DNA of 13,452 bases from Gammaproteobacteria bacterium (GCA_012513235.1 JAAZCO010000383.1:1-13452); one strand, 5' to 3'. Shown: positions 1 through 8,283, counted from the first letter of the stretch. Notes: generated from the sequence alone by a model not told the origin. Made by a program: numbers and translations.

Positions 1-24
1 ATGCTACAAATCGTCTAACGATCC

Positions 25-46
25 GGCCCCAGCTTCGGCTGGGGTC
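25..46 (+). promoter_or_regulatory. UUCG-capped hairpin in the pqqA-pqqB intergenic space
   Basis: Bases 25-33 (GGCCCCAGC) pair with 38-46 (GCTGGGGTC) over nine positions with one G-U wobble, closed by a TTCG loop on a C-G pair, the extra-stable tetraloop class. No T tract follows, so it does not look like a complete intrinsic terminator. It lies directly before the pqqB ribosome binding site. In several bacteria pqqA messenger is much more abundant than the downstream pqq messenger; a hairpin here could attenuate read-through or protect the 3' end of a pqqA transcript. That role is inferred. Confidence 0.6.
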
Positions 47-61
47 ACTAAGGAAAAAATC

Positions 62-976
62 ATGTATATACAGGTATTGGGCTCAGCCGCTGGCGGCGGT
101 TTTCCGCAGTGGAACTGCAACTGCAACAACTGTCATGGCCTGCGCCAAGGCAAGTTACGCGCTGCACCACGTACCCAGTCGTCAATTGCGATCAGCGATG
201 ACGGCGTCCATTGGATTTTATGCAATGCTTCTCCGGATATCAGAAGCCAAATCGAAGCATTCCCCGCCTTGCAACCCGCACGGCAAAAACGTGATACCGG
301 GATTGCCGGCGTTATTTTACTCGACAGCCAAATCGACCATGTCACCGGTCTATTAACCCTGCGTGAAGGCTGTCCGCATGATGTGTGGTGTACCGAGATG
401 GTGCATCAAGACTTAACCTCAGGTTTCCCGATTTTTAATATGTTGGCGCACTGGAATGGCGGTCTCAATCATCAGCTGATTCAGCTCGATGGTCAGCCCT
501 TTAGCGTGCCAGCCTGTCCAGCGCTCAGCATCACTGCCATCTCTTTACGCAGTAATGCGCCACCGTATTCACCGCGCCGTGACGATCCGCACCCCGGTAA
601 TAATATTGGCCTGCTGATTGAAGATACGCGCACGGGTAAAAAAGTCTTTTACGCGCCCGGGCTGGGCAAACTCGACGCTGACGTATTGAGCATGATGCGC
701 GCTGCCGATTGCTTATTAGTGGATGGCACGGTCTGGCAGGATGATGAAATGCAAGTTTGCGGCGTGGGCACTAAGCTCGGCAGTGAAATGGGCCACTTAG
801 CGCAAAGCGGCCCCGGCGGCATGCTCGAAGTGCTGGCGGATTTCCCCGAGGCGCGGCGCATCTTAATTCATATCAATAACACCAATCCCATTCTCGATGA
901 AGACTCCCCTGAGCGCGCGCAAGTGCAGGCAGCCGGTGTCGAAGTCGCGTATGACGGAATGAGTATTCAACTCTAG
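62..976 (+). CDS. pqqB: PqqB, metallo-beta-lactamase-fold protein of PQQ biosynthesis
   Basis: This 304-residue protein has the usual PqqB length. It acts in the cytoplasm in pyrroloquinoline quinone synthesis, where PqqB is thought to hydroxylate the crosslinked Glu-Tyr intermediate before PqqC acts. Visible hallmarks are the N-terminal glycine-rich start (GSAAGGGFPQWN) running into the CNCNNC zinc cluster at residues 19-24. The DSQIDH segment at 88-93 replaces the canonical HxHxDH of the metallo-beta-lactamase fold. The C terminus contains HINNTNPIL. The ATG is preceded by AAGGA at 50-54 with seven bases of spacing. The gene is followed by pqqC after nine bases, so they are almost certainly co-transcribed. 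The upstream frame stays open to the left edge, but the start chosen gives the family N terminus. Confidence 0.97.
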   Translation: MYIQVLGSAAGGGFPQWNCNCNNCHGLRQGKLRAAPRTQSSIAISDDGVHWILCNASPDIRSQIEAFPALQPARQKRDTGIAGVILLDSQIDHVTGLLTLREGCPHDVWCTEMVHQDLTSGFPIFNMLAHWNGGLNHQLIQLDGQPFSVPACPALSITAISLRSNAPPYSPRRDDPHPGNNIGLLIEDTRTGKKVFYAPGLGKLDADVLSMMRAADCLLVDGTVWQDDEMQVCGVGTKLGSEMGHLAQSGPGGMLEVLADFPEARRILIHINNTNPILDEDSPERAQVQAAGVEVAYDGMSIQL

Positions 977-985
977 GAGCCTGCG

Positions 986-1738
986 ATGAGTCAGCCAGCC
1001 ATGACGCCCACACAATTTGAGCACGCGCTGCGCGCCAAGGGTGCTTACTACCATATTCATCACCCTTACCATATTGCCATGCACGAAGGGCGCGCCACCC
1101 GCGAGCAGATCCAAGGCTGGGTGGCCAATCGCTTTTATTACCAGCTCAATATTCCGATGAAAGACGCCGCCATTATGGCCAATTGCCCAGATCGTGACGT
1201 GCGTCGCGAGTGGGTGCAGCGCATGTTGGATCACGATGGCGCGCCGGGCGAAGAGGGCGGGATTGAAGCATGGTTACGCTTAGCTGAAGCTGTCGGTTTG
1301 GATCGTGAGCAGGTGTTATCAGGCGAGTTGGTATTGCCGGGTGTGCGCTTTGCTGTGGATGCTTATTTAAACTTTGCCCGCCGCGCGACCTGGCAAGAAG
1401 CCGCCAGCTCCTCCTTAACTGAGCTGTTTGCCCCGCATATTCACCAATCGCGCTTAGATGCTTGGCCTGAGCATTACCCTTGGATTGATCACAGCGGTTA
1501 TGACTACTTTCGCAAGCGTCTTAGCGAAGCGCGGCGCGATGTCGAGCATGGTCTGAGTATCACCTTGGAGCACTACACCACCTATGCGCAGCAGCAGCGC
1601 ATGTTAGAGATTTTGCAATTTAAATTGGATGTGCTGTGGAGCATGTTGGATGCGATGAGCATGGCCTATGAGCTCAAGCGCCCGCCGTATCACACTGTGA
1701 CTGAGCAAGCCGTTTGGCACCGAGGATTAGGCGTATGA
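986..1738 (+). CDS. pqqC: PqqC, pyrroloquinoline-quinone synthase
   Basis: PqqC is the cofactorless oxidase that performs the final ring closure and eight-electron oxidation giving PQQ. The 250-residue length is normal. Residues I recall as the active site of the Klebsiella enzyme are all recognisable: the RFYYQ segment at 49-53, His83, His154, Arg157, Tyr175, Arg179 and Lys214, with at most a one-position shift in the N-terminal half. No residue appears to be missing, so the enzyme should be active. The Shine-Dalgarno AGGAG at 975-979 overlaps the pqqB stop codon. The stop codon overlaps the pqqD start in an ATGA arrangement, implying translational coupling within the operon. Confidence 0.97.
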   Translation: MSQPAMTPTQFEHALRAKGAYYHIHHPYHIAMHEGRATREQIQGWVANRFYYQLNIPMKDAAIMANCPDRDVRREWVQRMLDHDGAPGEEGGIEAWLRLAEAVGLDREQVLSGELVLPGVRFAVDAYLNFARRATWQEAASSSLTELFAPHIHQSRLDAWPEHYPWIDHSGYDYFRKRLSEARRDVEHGLSITLEHYTTYAQQQRMLEILQFKLDVLWSMLDAMSMAYELKRPPYHTVTEQAVWHRGLGV

Positions 1739-2013
1739 GTGAGATGACTATGCAACAGCCGGTGCGCATTCGTCGTGGTTTTCGCTTGCAGTGGGAGCCA
1801 GTGCAAAACGGCCATGTGTTGCTTTATCCCGAAGGTATGATTCAGCTCAATGACAGCGCAGCGTTGATTTTGCAGCTGGTCGATGGCCAGCGCAATACCG
1901 CGCAGATTATCGCGCACCTAGAGCAGCAGTTTCCGGATGTACCGGGTTTGGATGAAGATATATTGACCTTTATGGGGGTGGCACATGCACAGTTCTGGCT
2001 TGAGTACTGCTAA
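1735..2013 (+). CDS. pqqD: PqqD, PqqA-binding peptide chaperone
   Basis: PqqD is a small RiPP-recognition-element protein that holds the PqqA peptide and presents it to the radical SAM enzyme PqqE. From the ATG at 1735 the product is 92 residues, the usual size. The segment LLYPEGMIQLNDSAALIL around residues 29-46 is the family signature. I chose 1735 rather than the in-frame TTG at 1714 because 1735 overlaps the pqqC stop (ATGA) and has GAGGA at 1722-1726, eight bases upstream. The 3' end overlaps pqqE by 29 bases in another frame, which may keep PqqD and PqqE made in step. Confidence 0.95.
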   Translation: MSEMTMQQPVRIRRGFRLQWEPVQNGHVLLYPEGMIQLNDSAALILQLVDGQRNTAQIIAHLEQQFPDVPGLDEDILTFMGVAHAQFWLEYC

Positions 2014-3142
2014 TTCAGCGCTGGCGCAGGTTAGCCCACCCTTATGGTTGCTGGCTGAGCTGACCTATCGCTGCCCCTTACAATGCCCCTATTGCTCCAA
2101 CCCCGTGGACTTTGCCAAAAGCGGCACTGAGTTGACCACAGAGCAGTGGATTGAAGTGTTTCGCCAGGCCCGCGAGATGGGCGCGGCGCAGTTGGGCTTT
2201 TCTGGTGGAGAGCCTTTGGTGCGCCAAGATTTGGCTGAGCTGGTCAAAGCCGCGCGCGATTTAGGCTATTACACCAATCTGATCACATCAGGTATTGGCT
2301 TAACTGAGGCGCGAATTGCCGAATTAAGCGAGGCCGGTTTAGATCATATTCAAATCAGCTTTCAGGCTGCGGATGAAGAGGTCAACAATATGTTGGCCGG
2401 CTCCAAAAAAGCCTTTGCCCAAAAGCTCGCCATGGCTAAAGCGGTGAAAGCTGCGGGTTACCCGATGGTGCTGAACTTTGTCACCCATCGCCATAATATC
2501 GATCGCATGGACCGCATTATTGAGTTGTGCATTGAGTTGGAAGCGGATTTTGTCGAGCTGGCCACCTGTCAGTTTTACGGCTGGGCCGAATTGAATCGTG
2601 CCGCTTTATTACCCACGCGTGAGCAATTAGAACGCGCAGAACAAGTCACCCAGCAATGGCGCGAAAAACTTGAAGCGCAAAACCACCCCTGCAAACTGAT
2701 TTTTGTCACCCCGGATTATTATGAAGAACGCCCCAAAGCCTGCATGAATGGCTGGGGCAGTGTGTTTTTAGATATCACCCCCGACGGCACCGCTTTGCCT
2801 TGTCATAGCGCGCGGCAGTTGCCGGTGCAGTTTCCCAATGTTAAAGAGCACAGCATTCAGCATATTTGGCAAGAATCCTTTGGCTTTAATAAATACCGTG
2901 GCTTTGATTGGATGCCCGAGCCGTGCCGTTCTTGTGATGAAAAAGAGCAGGACTTTGGCGGCTGCCGTTGCCAAGCCTTTATGCTCACGGGGGATGCCAG
3001 CAATGCGGACCCCGTGTGCAGTAAATCTGCCCATCACCATATTATCGTTGCGGCGCGAGAAGAGGCCGAGCATGCGCCCTTGGGCGTGGAGCAGATGGTG
3101 TTTCGTAACGAGAAAATGTCCAGCATCATTATTAAAGGGTAA
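1985..3142 (+). CDS. pqqE: PqqE, radical SAM glutamate-tyrosine crosslinking enzyme
   Basis: PqqE forms the carbon-carbon bond between the conserved Glu and Tyr of PqqA, using S-adenosylmethionine and iron-sulfur clusters, with PqqD as partner. The radical SAM motif CxxxCxxC is at Cys30, Cys34 and Cys37. The C-terminal SPASM region is present: CMNGWG, then the DITPDGTALPCHSAR segment, PCRSC, and a GGCRC cluster followed by a late cysteine, matching auxiliary cluster binding. The 385-residue length is normal. The ATG at 1985 lies inside pqqD and is preceded by a G-rich stretch (GGGGGTGG at about 1974-1981). No other ATG precedes the conserved LWLLAELTYRCPL block. The S9 peptidase gene begins five bases after the stop. 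Confidence 0.97.
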   Translation: MHSSGLSTANSALAQVSPPLWLLAELTYRCPLQCPYCSNPVDFAKSGTELTTEQWIEVFRQAREMGAAQLGFSGGEPLVRQDLAELVKAARDLGYYTNLITSGIGLTEARIAELSEAGLDHIQISFQAADEEVNNMLAGSKKAFAQKLAMAKAVKAAGYPMVLNFVTHRHNIDRMDRIIELCIELEADFVELATCQFYGWAELNRAALLPTREQLERAEQVTQQWREKLEAQNHPCKLIFVTPDYYEERPKACMNGWGSVFLDITPDGTALPCHSARQLPVQFPNVKEHSIQHIWQESFGFNKYRGFDWMPEPCRSCDEKEQDFGGCRCQAFMLTGDASNADPVCSKSAHHHIIVAAREEAEHAPLGVEQMVFRNEKMSSIIIKG

Positions 3143-3147
3143 CGCAC

Positions 3148-5127
3148 ATGCACAAGCCACACACCGAGGCAGCCGGCGCGTGGCGCAGTGATTGGAGCGC
3201 GGCACAGGCGGCAGCGGCGGGGCGCGAGATCAATGAGCTGAAAGTCGCGCCGCAGGGCGTGTTTTGGACTGAAACTGATCCGCACACCGCGCGCACTCTG
3301 TTGTATTGCTATCAGCACAGCAGCCAGAGCACAGCCGTGGTCACTCCTGCAGGCTTTTCCGTGCGCAGCCGTGTGTATGAGTACGGCGGTGCGTCGTTTT
3401 GCCTGACCGAACAGGGTGTGGTGTTTAGCAACGAAGCCGATCAGCAACTGTATTTTCAAGCCTGGCAGGGCGCGCCGCAGCCCTTAACTCAGCGCCCGCA
3501 GTGCCGCTATGCCGATGTGCAGTTTGATGGGCTCACGCAGAGCTTGATCGCCATTGAAGAAGAACATCAGGCGCAGACCGTAGTGCATCGTTTGGTCAGC
3601 ATCCCTCTCAATACCCAAACTCAAACTCAAACTCAAACTCAAACTCAAGCTCAAGCTCAGACCTCAACAACACCGCATGTGATCACCGTTATCAATCAAG
3701 GCAGTGATTTTTATGCCGCGCCGCGTTTAAGCCCCGATGGCCAGCGCTTAGCCTGGATTGAATGGCAACGCCCCGATCAGCCTTGGACACACAGCCGCTT
3801 ACTCTGCGCCCAGCGCCAAGCCGATCTAACTTGGTCACTGCCAATGTATATGGGCGGTACCGAAGAAGAAGCCAGCGTGCAGCAACCGCTGTTTGATGCT
3901 GCCAACCGCTTACATGCGCTGAATGATCAGCACGGCTATTGGCAATTGTGGCGCGAGCAGACGAGCGGCTGTTTTGAGCCGTTAGCGGGCATCGCTGCCG
4001 ACTACACCGGCGCGCCGTGGCAGTTGGGCGGTTGCAATTATCTTGCCCTAGAGGGGCTGCAAGGCGGGCTGGCGCTGAATAGCGAGCCGTACTTGATCAG
4101 TTGGTTGCAAGACGGGCGCGGTCACTTAGCCGTATATGACTTTGCCCAGCAGCGCATCGTGCAGACCTTGGCCGCTGACTACAGCCGCTTGCGCCACTTA
4201 GCGCTGGATGAGCAGTTTTTTTATTGCATTGCCGAGCACGCAGCGCAAGGGCGGGCGGTGTTAGCCATAGCGCGGGATAGCGGCAGCGTGCAGGTGCTGC
4301 ACCAATTGGAGATTGGCTTGACTGCTGCGGATATTTCCACCCCGTGCAGCCTGTATTTCGACAGTGCGGGGCAGCGTGTGCACAGCTTTTTTTACCCACC
4401 TTGTAATCGCCATTACCGTTTAACTGCGGATGAGCGCCCACCCTTGCTGGTGTTTTTACACGGCGGCCCGACCTCGGCCTGTTATCCAGTGTTTGATGCA
4501 CGCATCCAGTTTTGGACTCAGCGCGGCTTTGCCGTGGCGGATCTGAATTATCGCGGCAGTACCGGCTTTGGTCGCGCCTATCGCCAGCACTTACACCAAC
4601 AGTGGGGCGTGGCCGAGGTTGAGGATATTTGCGCTTTGGTGCAGCACTTGATTGCGCAGGATGCCGTAGATCCCAAGCACGTCTGCGTGCGCGGTGCCAG
4701 TGCCGGGGGTTACAGTGCTTTATTAGCCATTGCTGCCAGTGATGATTTTGCCGCTGCCGCCAGCTTATATGGCGTCAGTGATCCGCAAGCGCTGCGCCAA
4801 GTCACGCATAAATTTGAAGCGGATTATTTGGATTGGTTATTGGGCAGCAGTGACGCCGAGTTGCAGGCGCGTGCACCGTTGGAGCAAGTTGCACAGATGC
4901 ACACCCCAGTGATCTTTTTTCAGGGCGGGCGTGATGTGGTGGTGGTGCCTGAGCAAACCCAAGTGATGGTCGCTGCGCTACGCGAACAAGGCGTGCCGGT
5001 GGATTACCATTTGTACCCTGATGAGGGCCATGGTTTTCGGCAGGCGCAGCACTTGGCAGAGATTTTAGAGTTGGAACTGGGCTTTTATCAGCGCGTATTT
5101 GAGCAGCGCTCAACACACCTTGCCTAA
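3148..5127 (+). CDS. pqqH: S9 prolyl-oligopeptidase-family peptidase (PqqH-like)
   Basis: This 659-residue protein has a beta-propeller-like N-terminal region (roughly residues 1-400) and a C-terminal alpha/beta-hydrolase domain. The catalytic triad is readable: Ser518 in GASAGG, Asp596 in GGRD and His628 in DEGHGF. No signal peptide is obvious, so it is probably cytoplasmic. The same kind of gene follows pqqE in P. aeruginosa, where it is called pqqH. A part in trimming PqqA or recycling peptides is plausible but inferred; the usual PqqA protease is the unrelated zinc peptidase PqqF, not seen here. AAAGGG at 3134-3139 overlaps the end of pqqE and serves the ATG at eight bases. An odd threonine-glutamine/alanine-glutamine run occupies residues 156-171. 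Confidence 0.9.
   Translation: MHKPHTEAAGAWRSDWSAAQAAAAGREINELKVAPQGVFWTETDPHTARTLLYCYQHSSQSTAVVTPAGFSVRSRVYEYGGASFCLTEQGVVFSNEADQQLYFQAWQGAPQPLTQRPQCRYADVQFDGLTQSLIAIEEEHQAQTVVHRLVSIPLNTQTQTQTQTQTQAQAQTSTTPHVITVINQGSDFYAAPRLSPDGQRLAWIEWQRPDQPWTHSRLLCAQRQADLTWSLPMYMGGTEEEASVQQPLFDAANRLHALNDQHGYWQLWREQTSGCFEPLAGIAADYTGAPWQLGGCNYLALEGLQGGLALNSEPYLISWLQDGRGHLAVYDFAQQRIVQTLAADYSRLRHLALDEQFFYCIAEHAAQGRAVLAIARDSGSVQVLHQLEIGLTAADISTPCSLYFDSAGQRVHSFFYPPCNRHYRLTADERPPLLVFLHGGPTSACYPVFDARIQFWTQRGFAVADLNYRGSTGFGRAYRQHLHQQWGVAEVEDICALVQHLIAQDAVDPKHVCVRGASAGGYSALLAIAASDDFAAAASLYGVSDPQALRQVTHKFEADYLDWLLGSSDAELQARAPLEQVAQMHTPVIFFQGGRDVVVVPEQTQVMVAALREQGVPVDYHLYPDEGHGFRQAQHLAEILELELGFYQRVFEQRSTHLA
3613..3660 (+). 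repeat. In-frame hexanucleotide microsatellite (ACTCAA)n inside pqqH
   Basis: Eight consecutive six-base units are seen: ACCCAA, five perfect ACTCAA, GCTCAA and GCTCAG. They encode six Thr-Gln and two Ala-Gln dipeptides (residues 156-171) in the N-terminal propeller region, probably a surface loop. Because the unit is a multiple of three, slippage would add or remove two residues without breaking the frame. Confidence 0.9.
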
Positions 5128-5169
5128 CCCACTCGACACCGCTGCAGCGCACAGATTAGACTCTTAGCT

Positions 5170-5219
5170 AGTGTGCGAATGCAGGCTATGGGCGTACACT
5201 CGCAGCGCATCAATGCGAG
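5170..5219. other. Two adjacent short hairpins after pqqH
   Basis: Bases 5170-5177 can pair with 5193-5200 (eight pairs, one G-U), and 5199-5204 (CTCGCA) with 5214-5219 (TGCGAG). The two helices share two bases, so they compete at the junction. Neither is followed by a T run, so I do not call an intrinsic terminator. They may mark the 3' end of the pqq transcript or be chance structures. Confidence 0.3.
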
Positions 5220-5275
5220 GTCTGTTAGCAGATAAGCTCGTTGCACAGGGATAGGGCGCAACGCCACGATCAAAA

Positions 5276-5320
5276 TTTAAGTTCAAGCTTTGGCAGACGA
5301 ACTTAAAGCTGTGCCACAGC
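5276..5320. promoter_or_regulatory. Inverted repeats upstream of ercA, candidate operator
   Basis: TTTAAGTTC (5276-5284) and GAACTTAAA (5299-5307) form a perfect nine-base inverted repeat with a 14-base centre. Immediately beside it is a second palindrome, GCTGTG-C-CACAGC (5308-5320). They lie in the 239-base gap between pqqH and ercA, ending 46 bases before the ercA start. A weak -10-like CATAAT is at 5345-5350 with no convincing -35. The dyad could bind a regulator of the ethanol-oxidation genes or fold as RNA; the sequence does not decide between these. Confidence 0.45.
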
Positions 5321-5366
5321 CCGTTTTCAACGCTGTGTTGTAGCCATAATAATAAGAAGAGTAGTG

Positions 5367-6530
5367 ATGACCCGATCAATCAGTGATTTGCGTAAATTTG
5401 TCTCCCCGGAAATTGTCTTTGGCGCAGGTTGCCGCCACCGCGTCGGCCATTTTGTCAGCGCCTTTGGTGCCAATAAAGTGCTGATCGTCTCCGATCCTGG
5501 CGTGCAAGCAGCAGGCTGGGTGGCAGATATTGAAGCCAGCTTGCAAGAGCAGGGCATTGCCTATCACCTCTTTACCCAAGTGTCGCCCAATCCACGGGTG
5601 GAAGAAGTGATGCACGGCGCCGAGATTTATAAACTGCACAACTGCAACGCCATTGTTGCGGTGGGCGGTGGCAGCCCGATGGATTGCGCTAAAGGCATCG
5701 GCATTGTCGCCGCGCACGGACGCAGTATTTTAGACTTTGAAGGCGTGGACACCATCCGCGTACCCAGCCCGCCCTTGATTTTAATTCCCACCACGGCGGG
5801 CACCTCAGCGGATGTATCGCAGTTTGTAATTATTTCCAATCAACAACAGCGCATGAAATTCTCCATTGTCAGCAAAGCCGTGGTGCCGGATGTGTCTTTG
5901 ATTGACCCCGAAACCACCCTGACTATGGATCCGTTTCTCGCTGCCTGCACCGGCATTGATGCCTTAGTGCATGCCATCGAAGCTTTTGTCTCGATTGGCA
6001 GCGGCCCGCTGACCGACACCCACGCGCTAGAAGCCATGCGCTTAATCAGCGGTAATTTAATTGAAATGATCGCCAACCCCAGCGATATCGCTCTGCGCGA
6101 GAAAATTATGCTCGGCAGCATGCAAGCCGGTTTAGCCTTTTCCAATGCCATCTTAGGCGCAGTGCATGCCATGTCACACAGCTTAGGCGGCTATTTAGAT
6201 TTACCCCACGGCCAATGTAACGCCACTTTAATTGAGCACGTCGTGGCCTTTAATTTTGATGCCGCACCCGAACGCTTTACCATTATCGCGCAAACTTTTG
6301 GCTTGGATTGTCGCGGCCTGACACCACCACAAGTGCGCCAACGCTTAATTGATTATCTGATCACCTTTAAACAGGCCGTTGGCTTTAAAGACAGCTTGGC
6401 CACCTATGGCGTGAGCAGTTCAGATATTCCGTTTTTATCTCAACATGCCATGGGCGATCCCTGTATTTTGACCAACCCGCGCAGCTCCAATCAACGCGAC
6501 ATGGAAGTGGTGTATGGCGAAGCACTCTGA
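5367..6530 (+). CDS. ercA: ErcA-like iron-containing alcohol dehydrogenase
   Basis: This is a 387-residue group III (Fe-ADH) dehydrogenase. The nucleotide-binding GGGSPMDCAKG motif is present. The four metal ligands are readable as Asp198, His202, His267 and His281, with the spacing of the family (4 and 14 residues between pairs). The likely chemistry is NAD(P)-linked alcohol or aldehyde conversion. In P. aeruginosa the gene at this place, ercA, is needed for the regulatory cascade controlling PQQ-dependent ethanol oxidation, so a signalling role is likely; that is inferred from position. I chose the ATG at 5367, with AAGAAGAG just upstream, over the adjacent in-frame GTG at 5364. Its 3' end overlaps ercS by 17 bases. 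Confidence 0.9.
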   Translation: MTRSISDLRKFVSPEIVFGAGCRHRVGHFVSAFGANKVLIVSDPGVQAAGWVADIEASLQEQGIAYHLFTQVSPNPRVEEVMHGAEIYKLHNCNAIVAVGGGSPMDCAKGIGIVAAHGRSILDFEGVDTIRVPSPPLILIPTTAGTSADVSQFVIISNQQQRMKFSIVSKAVVPDVSLIDPETTLTMDPFLAACTGIDALVHAIEAFVSIGSGPLTDTHALEAMRLISGNLIEMIANPSDIALREKIMLGSMQAGLAFSNAILGAVHAMSHSLGGYLDLPHGQCNATLIEHVVAFNFDAAPERFTIIAQTFGLDCRGLTPPQVRQRLIDYLITFKQAVGFKDSLATYGVSSSDIPFLSQHAMGDPCILTNPRSSNQRDMEVVYGEAL

Positions 6531-8241
6531 ACACACCTTAGCGGGGCTGCTGGGCTTAAGTGATCAGTCCTCGCGCAAAAGCCACTACCCTGAATTGCTC
6601 TTGCAACTGGAAGAAGTCGAGCGTGAACGCAACCGCTATAAATGGCTGTTTGAACACGCTACCTACGGCATTTTCCAGTCGTGTATGGGCGGCGGCTTTC
6701 GCGCGGTCAATCCCGCGCTGGCCAGCATGCTCGGTTACGCCAGCGCCGACGAGTTGCTCAGCTGCAACAGCGCCGAAACTGACAGCCTGTTTTTAGGTGG
6801 CTCGCAAGAAGTACAACGCATCCGCGCCGAGTTGCTGCAAAAAAACATCGTCCGCGGTTATGAGACCCGCTTATTGTGCAAAGACGGCAAACCCCTGCAT
6901 GTGCTGATGAACATCCTGCATAAAAATGATGAGCCGGGCGTACTCGAAGGCTTTGTTGCGGATATTTCTGAGCGCAAAAAAAGCCAAGACCGCTTAGAGC
7001 GCCTCAATCAAGAGCTCGAGCAGCGCGTGGCCGAGCGCACCCGTGAGTTGCAACTGAGTAACGAAGACCTGCAGCAACAGATTATCCAGCGCAAACAAAT
7101 GGAAGTGGATCTGCGCCACGCCCGCGATGCCGCCGAAGAGGCCAATCGCAGCAAAGACAAATACCTTGCCGCCGCCAGCCATGATTTATTGCAACCGCTC
7201 AATGCCGCACGCTTATTGATGTCGACTTTGCGCGAACGCCAATTACCCAGCGCCGAACAGTACTTACTCGAACGCGCACATATGGCCTTAGAAGGCGCAG
7301 AAGACCTGCTCGCCGACCTGCTGGATATCGCCCGCTTAGACCAAGCCGCGATTACCCCAAGCCTTGCCGTGTGCAGCATCGATGAATTGTTTCGCTCCTT
7401 GGCTTCAGAGTTTGAACCGGTGGCCGAGGCGGCAGGCTTACAGCTGCACATGATACCCAGCAGCGCACACGCCTATACCGACTGCCATTTACTGGTGCGT
7501 ATTTTAAGAAACTTTCTCAGCAACGCCTGCCGCTACACACCCGCGGGGCGCATTGTTTTGGGCGCACGCCGCTGCGGTGCCGAGTTGCGCTTAGAAGTGT
7601 GGGACACCGGCTTAGGCATTGCGCAGGATCAGCAGCGCAAGATCTTTGAAGAATTTAATCAGTTAGGCAGCAACCACACCAGTGGCCGCAAAGGCGTGGG
7701 CTTAGGTTTGGCCATTGTCGAGCGCATTGCCACGATTTTAGATGCGCGCATCAGCCTGCGCTCTACGGTTGGGCGCGGCTCATGTTTTAGTGTGACCGTC
7801 CCCTTAAGCACCGCCACCCGCAGCCGCCCAAGCGTGCAACAGCTCAACCCCATTGCCGCGCACAGCTTAGCGGGCCTGCGTGTTTTGGTAATTGATAACG
7901 AACCGGCAATCTTGCACAGCATGGGCGCGCTGCTTAGCCAATGGCAATGCGATGTGGTATTGGCCACCGATTACCACGGCGCACTCGAAGCCCTCGAAGG
8001 GCAGGGCGTGGATGTGATTGTTGTGGATTTGCATTTGGATAACGGCATCACCGGCCTGCAAGTCGTCGCCCAGCTGCGCGAGCACTTCGCCCGTCATATT
8101 CCCGCCGTACTGATCACCGCCGACTACACCGACCAAGAGCAAGCCCTACGCAAACAACTGCAGATCCCCCTACTCACCAAGCCCGTACGCCCCGGCAAAC
8201 TGCGCGCCATCCTCAGCCAACAGCTCCAAACCAAAACCTAA
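6514..8241 (+). CDS. ercS: ErcS-like cytoplasmic PAS hybrid sensor histidine kinase
   Basis: The 575-residue kinase has no membrane segment, so it should sense an internal signal. The order is: a PAS domain at about 45-157, a coiled coil at about 158-215, a HisKA dimerisation domain with phospho-acceptor His223 (AAASHDLLQPLN), and an ATPase domain. The ATPase shows an N box around Asn337, the DTGLGI box and the GVGLGLAI box. A C-terminal receiver domain starts near 452 with Asp461/Glu463, phospho-acceptor Asp505 and Lys556. All catalytic residues are present. The overlap with ercA suggests coupled translation and a shared pathway. P. aeruginosa ErcS is placed in the exa/erc ethanol-oxidation cascade. 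The partner response regulator is not in this window. Confidence 0.88.
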   Translation: MAKHSEHTLAGLLGLSDQSSRKSHYPELLLQLEEVERERNRYKWLFEHATYGIFQSCMGGGFRAVNPALASMLGYASADELLSCNSAETDSLFLGGSQEVQRIRAELLQKNIVRGYETRLLCKDGKPLHVLMNILHKNDEPGVLEGFVADISERKKSQDRLERLNQELEQRVAERTRELQLSNEDLQQQIIQRKQMEVDLRHARDAAEEANRSKDKYLAAASHDLLQPLNAARLLMSTLRERQLPSAEQYLLERAHMALEGAEDLLADLLDIARLDQAAITPSLAVCSIDELFRSLASEFEPVAEAAGLQLHMIPSSAHAYTDCHLLVRILRNFLSNACRYTPAGRIVLGARRCGAELRLEVWDTGLGIAQDQQRKIFEEFNQLGSNHTSGRKGVGLGLAIVERIATILDARISLRSTVGRGSCFSVTVPLSTATRSRPSVQQLNPIAAHSLAGLRVLVIDNEPAILHSMGALLSQWQCDVVLATDYHGALEALEGQGVDVIVVDLHLDNGITGLQVVAQLREHFARHIPAVLITADYTDQEQALRKQLQIPLLTKPVRPGKLRAILSQQLQTKT

Positions 8242-8283
8242 CCCAGCGCCGTACATGCAAGCCTATGCACCGCCTGATAGCTC

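Noticed and set aside
863..1234. 123-codon open frame on the minus strand across pqqB/pqqC
   Set aside because: It is a shadow of two well-supported plus-strand genes and shows no recognisable motif or ribosome binding site.
1714..1734. TTG start giving a seven-residue-longer PqqD
   Set aside because: The ATG at 1735 overlaps the pqqC stop, has a well-placed GAGGA and gives the family N terminus.
2768..3459. Overlapping minus-strand open frames across pqqE and pqqH
   Set aside because: They lie opposite conserved SPASM and peptidase coding sequence; the frames are open because of G+C-rich codon bias.
5291..5310. Sigma-54 promoter from TGGCAG before ercA
   Set aside because: The required GC element (TTGC-like) at the proper distance is absent.
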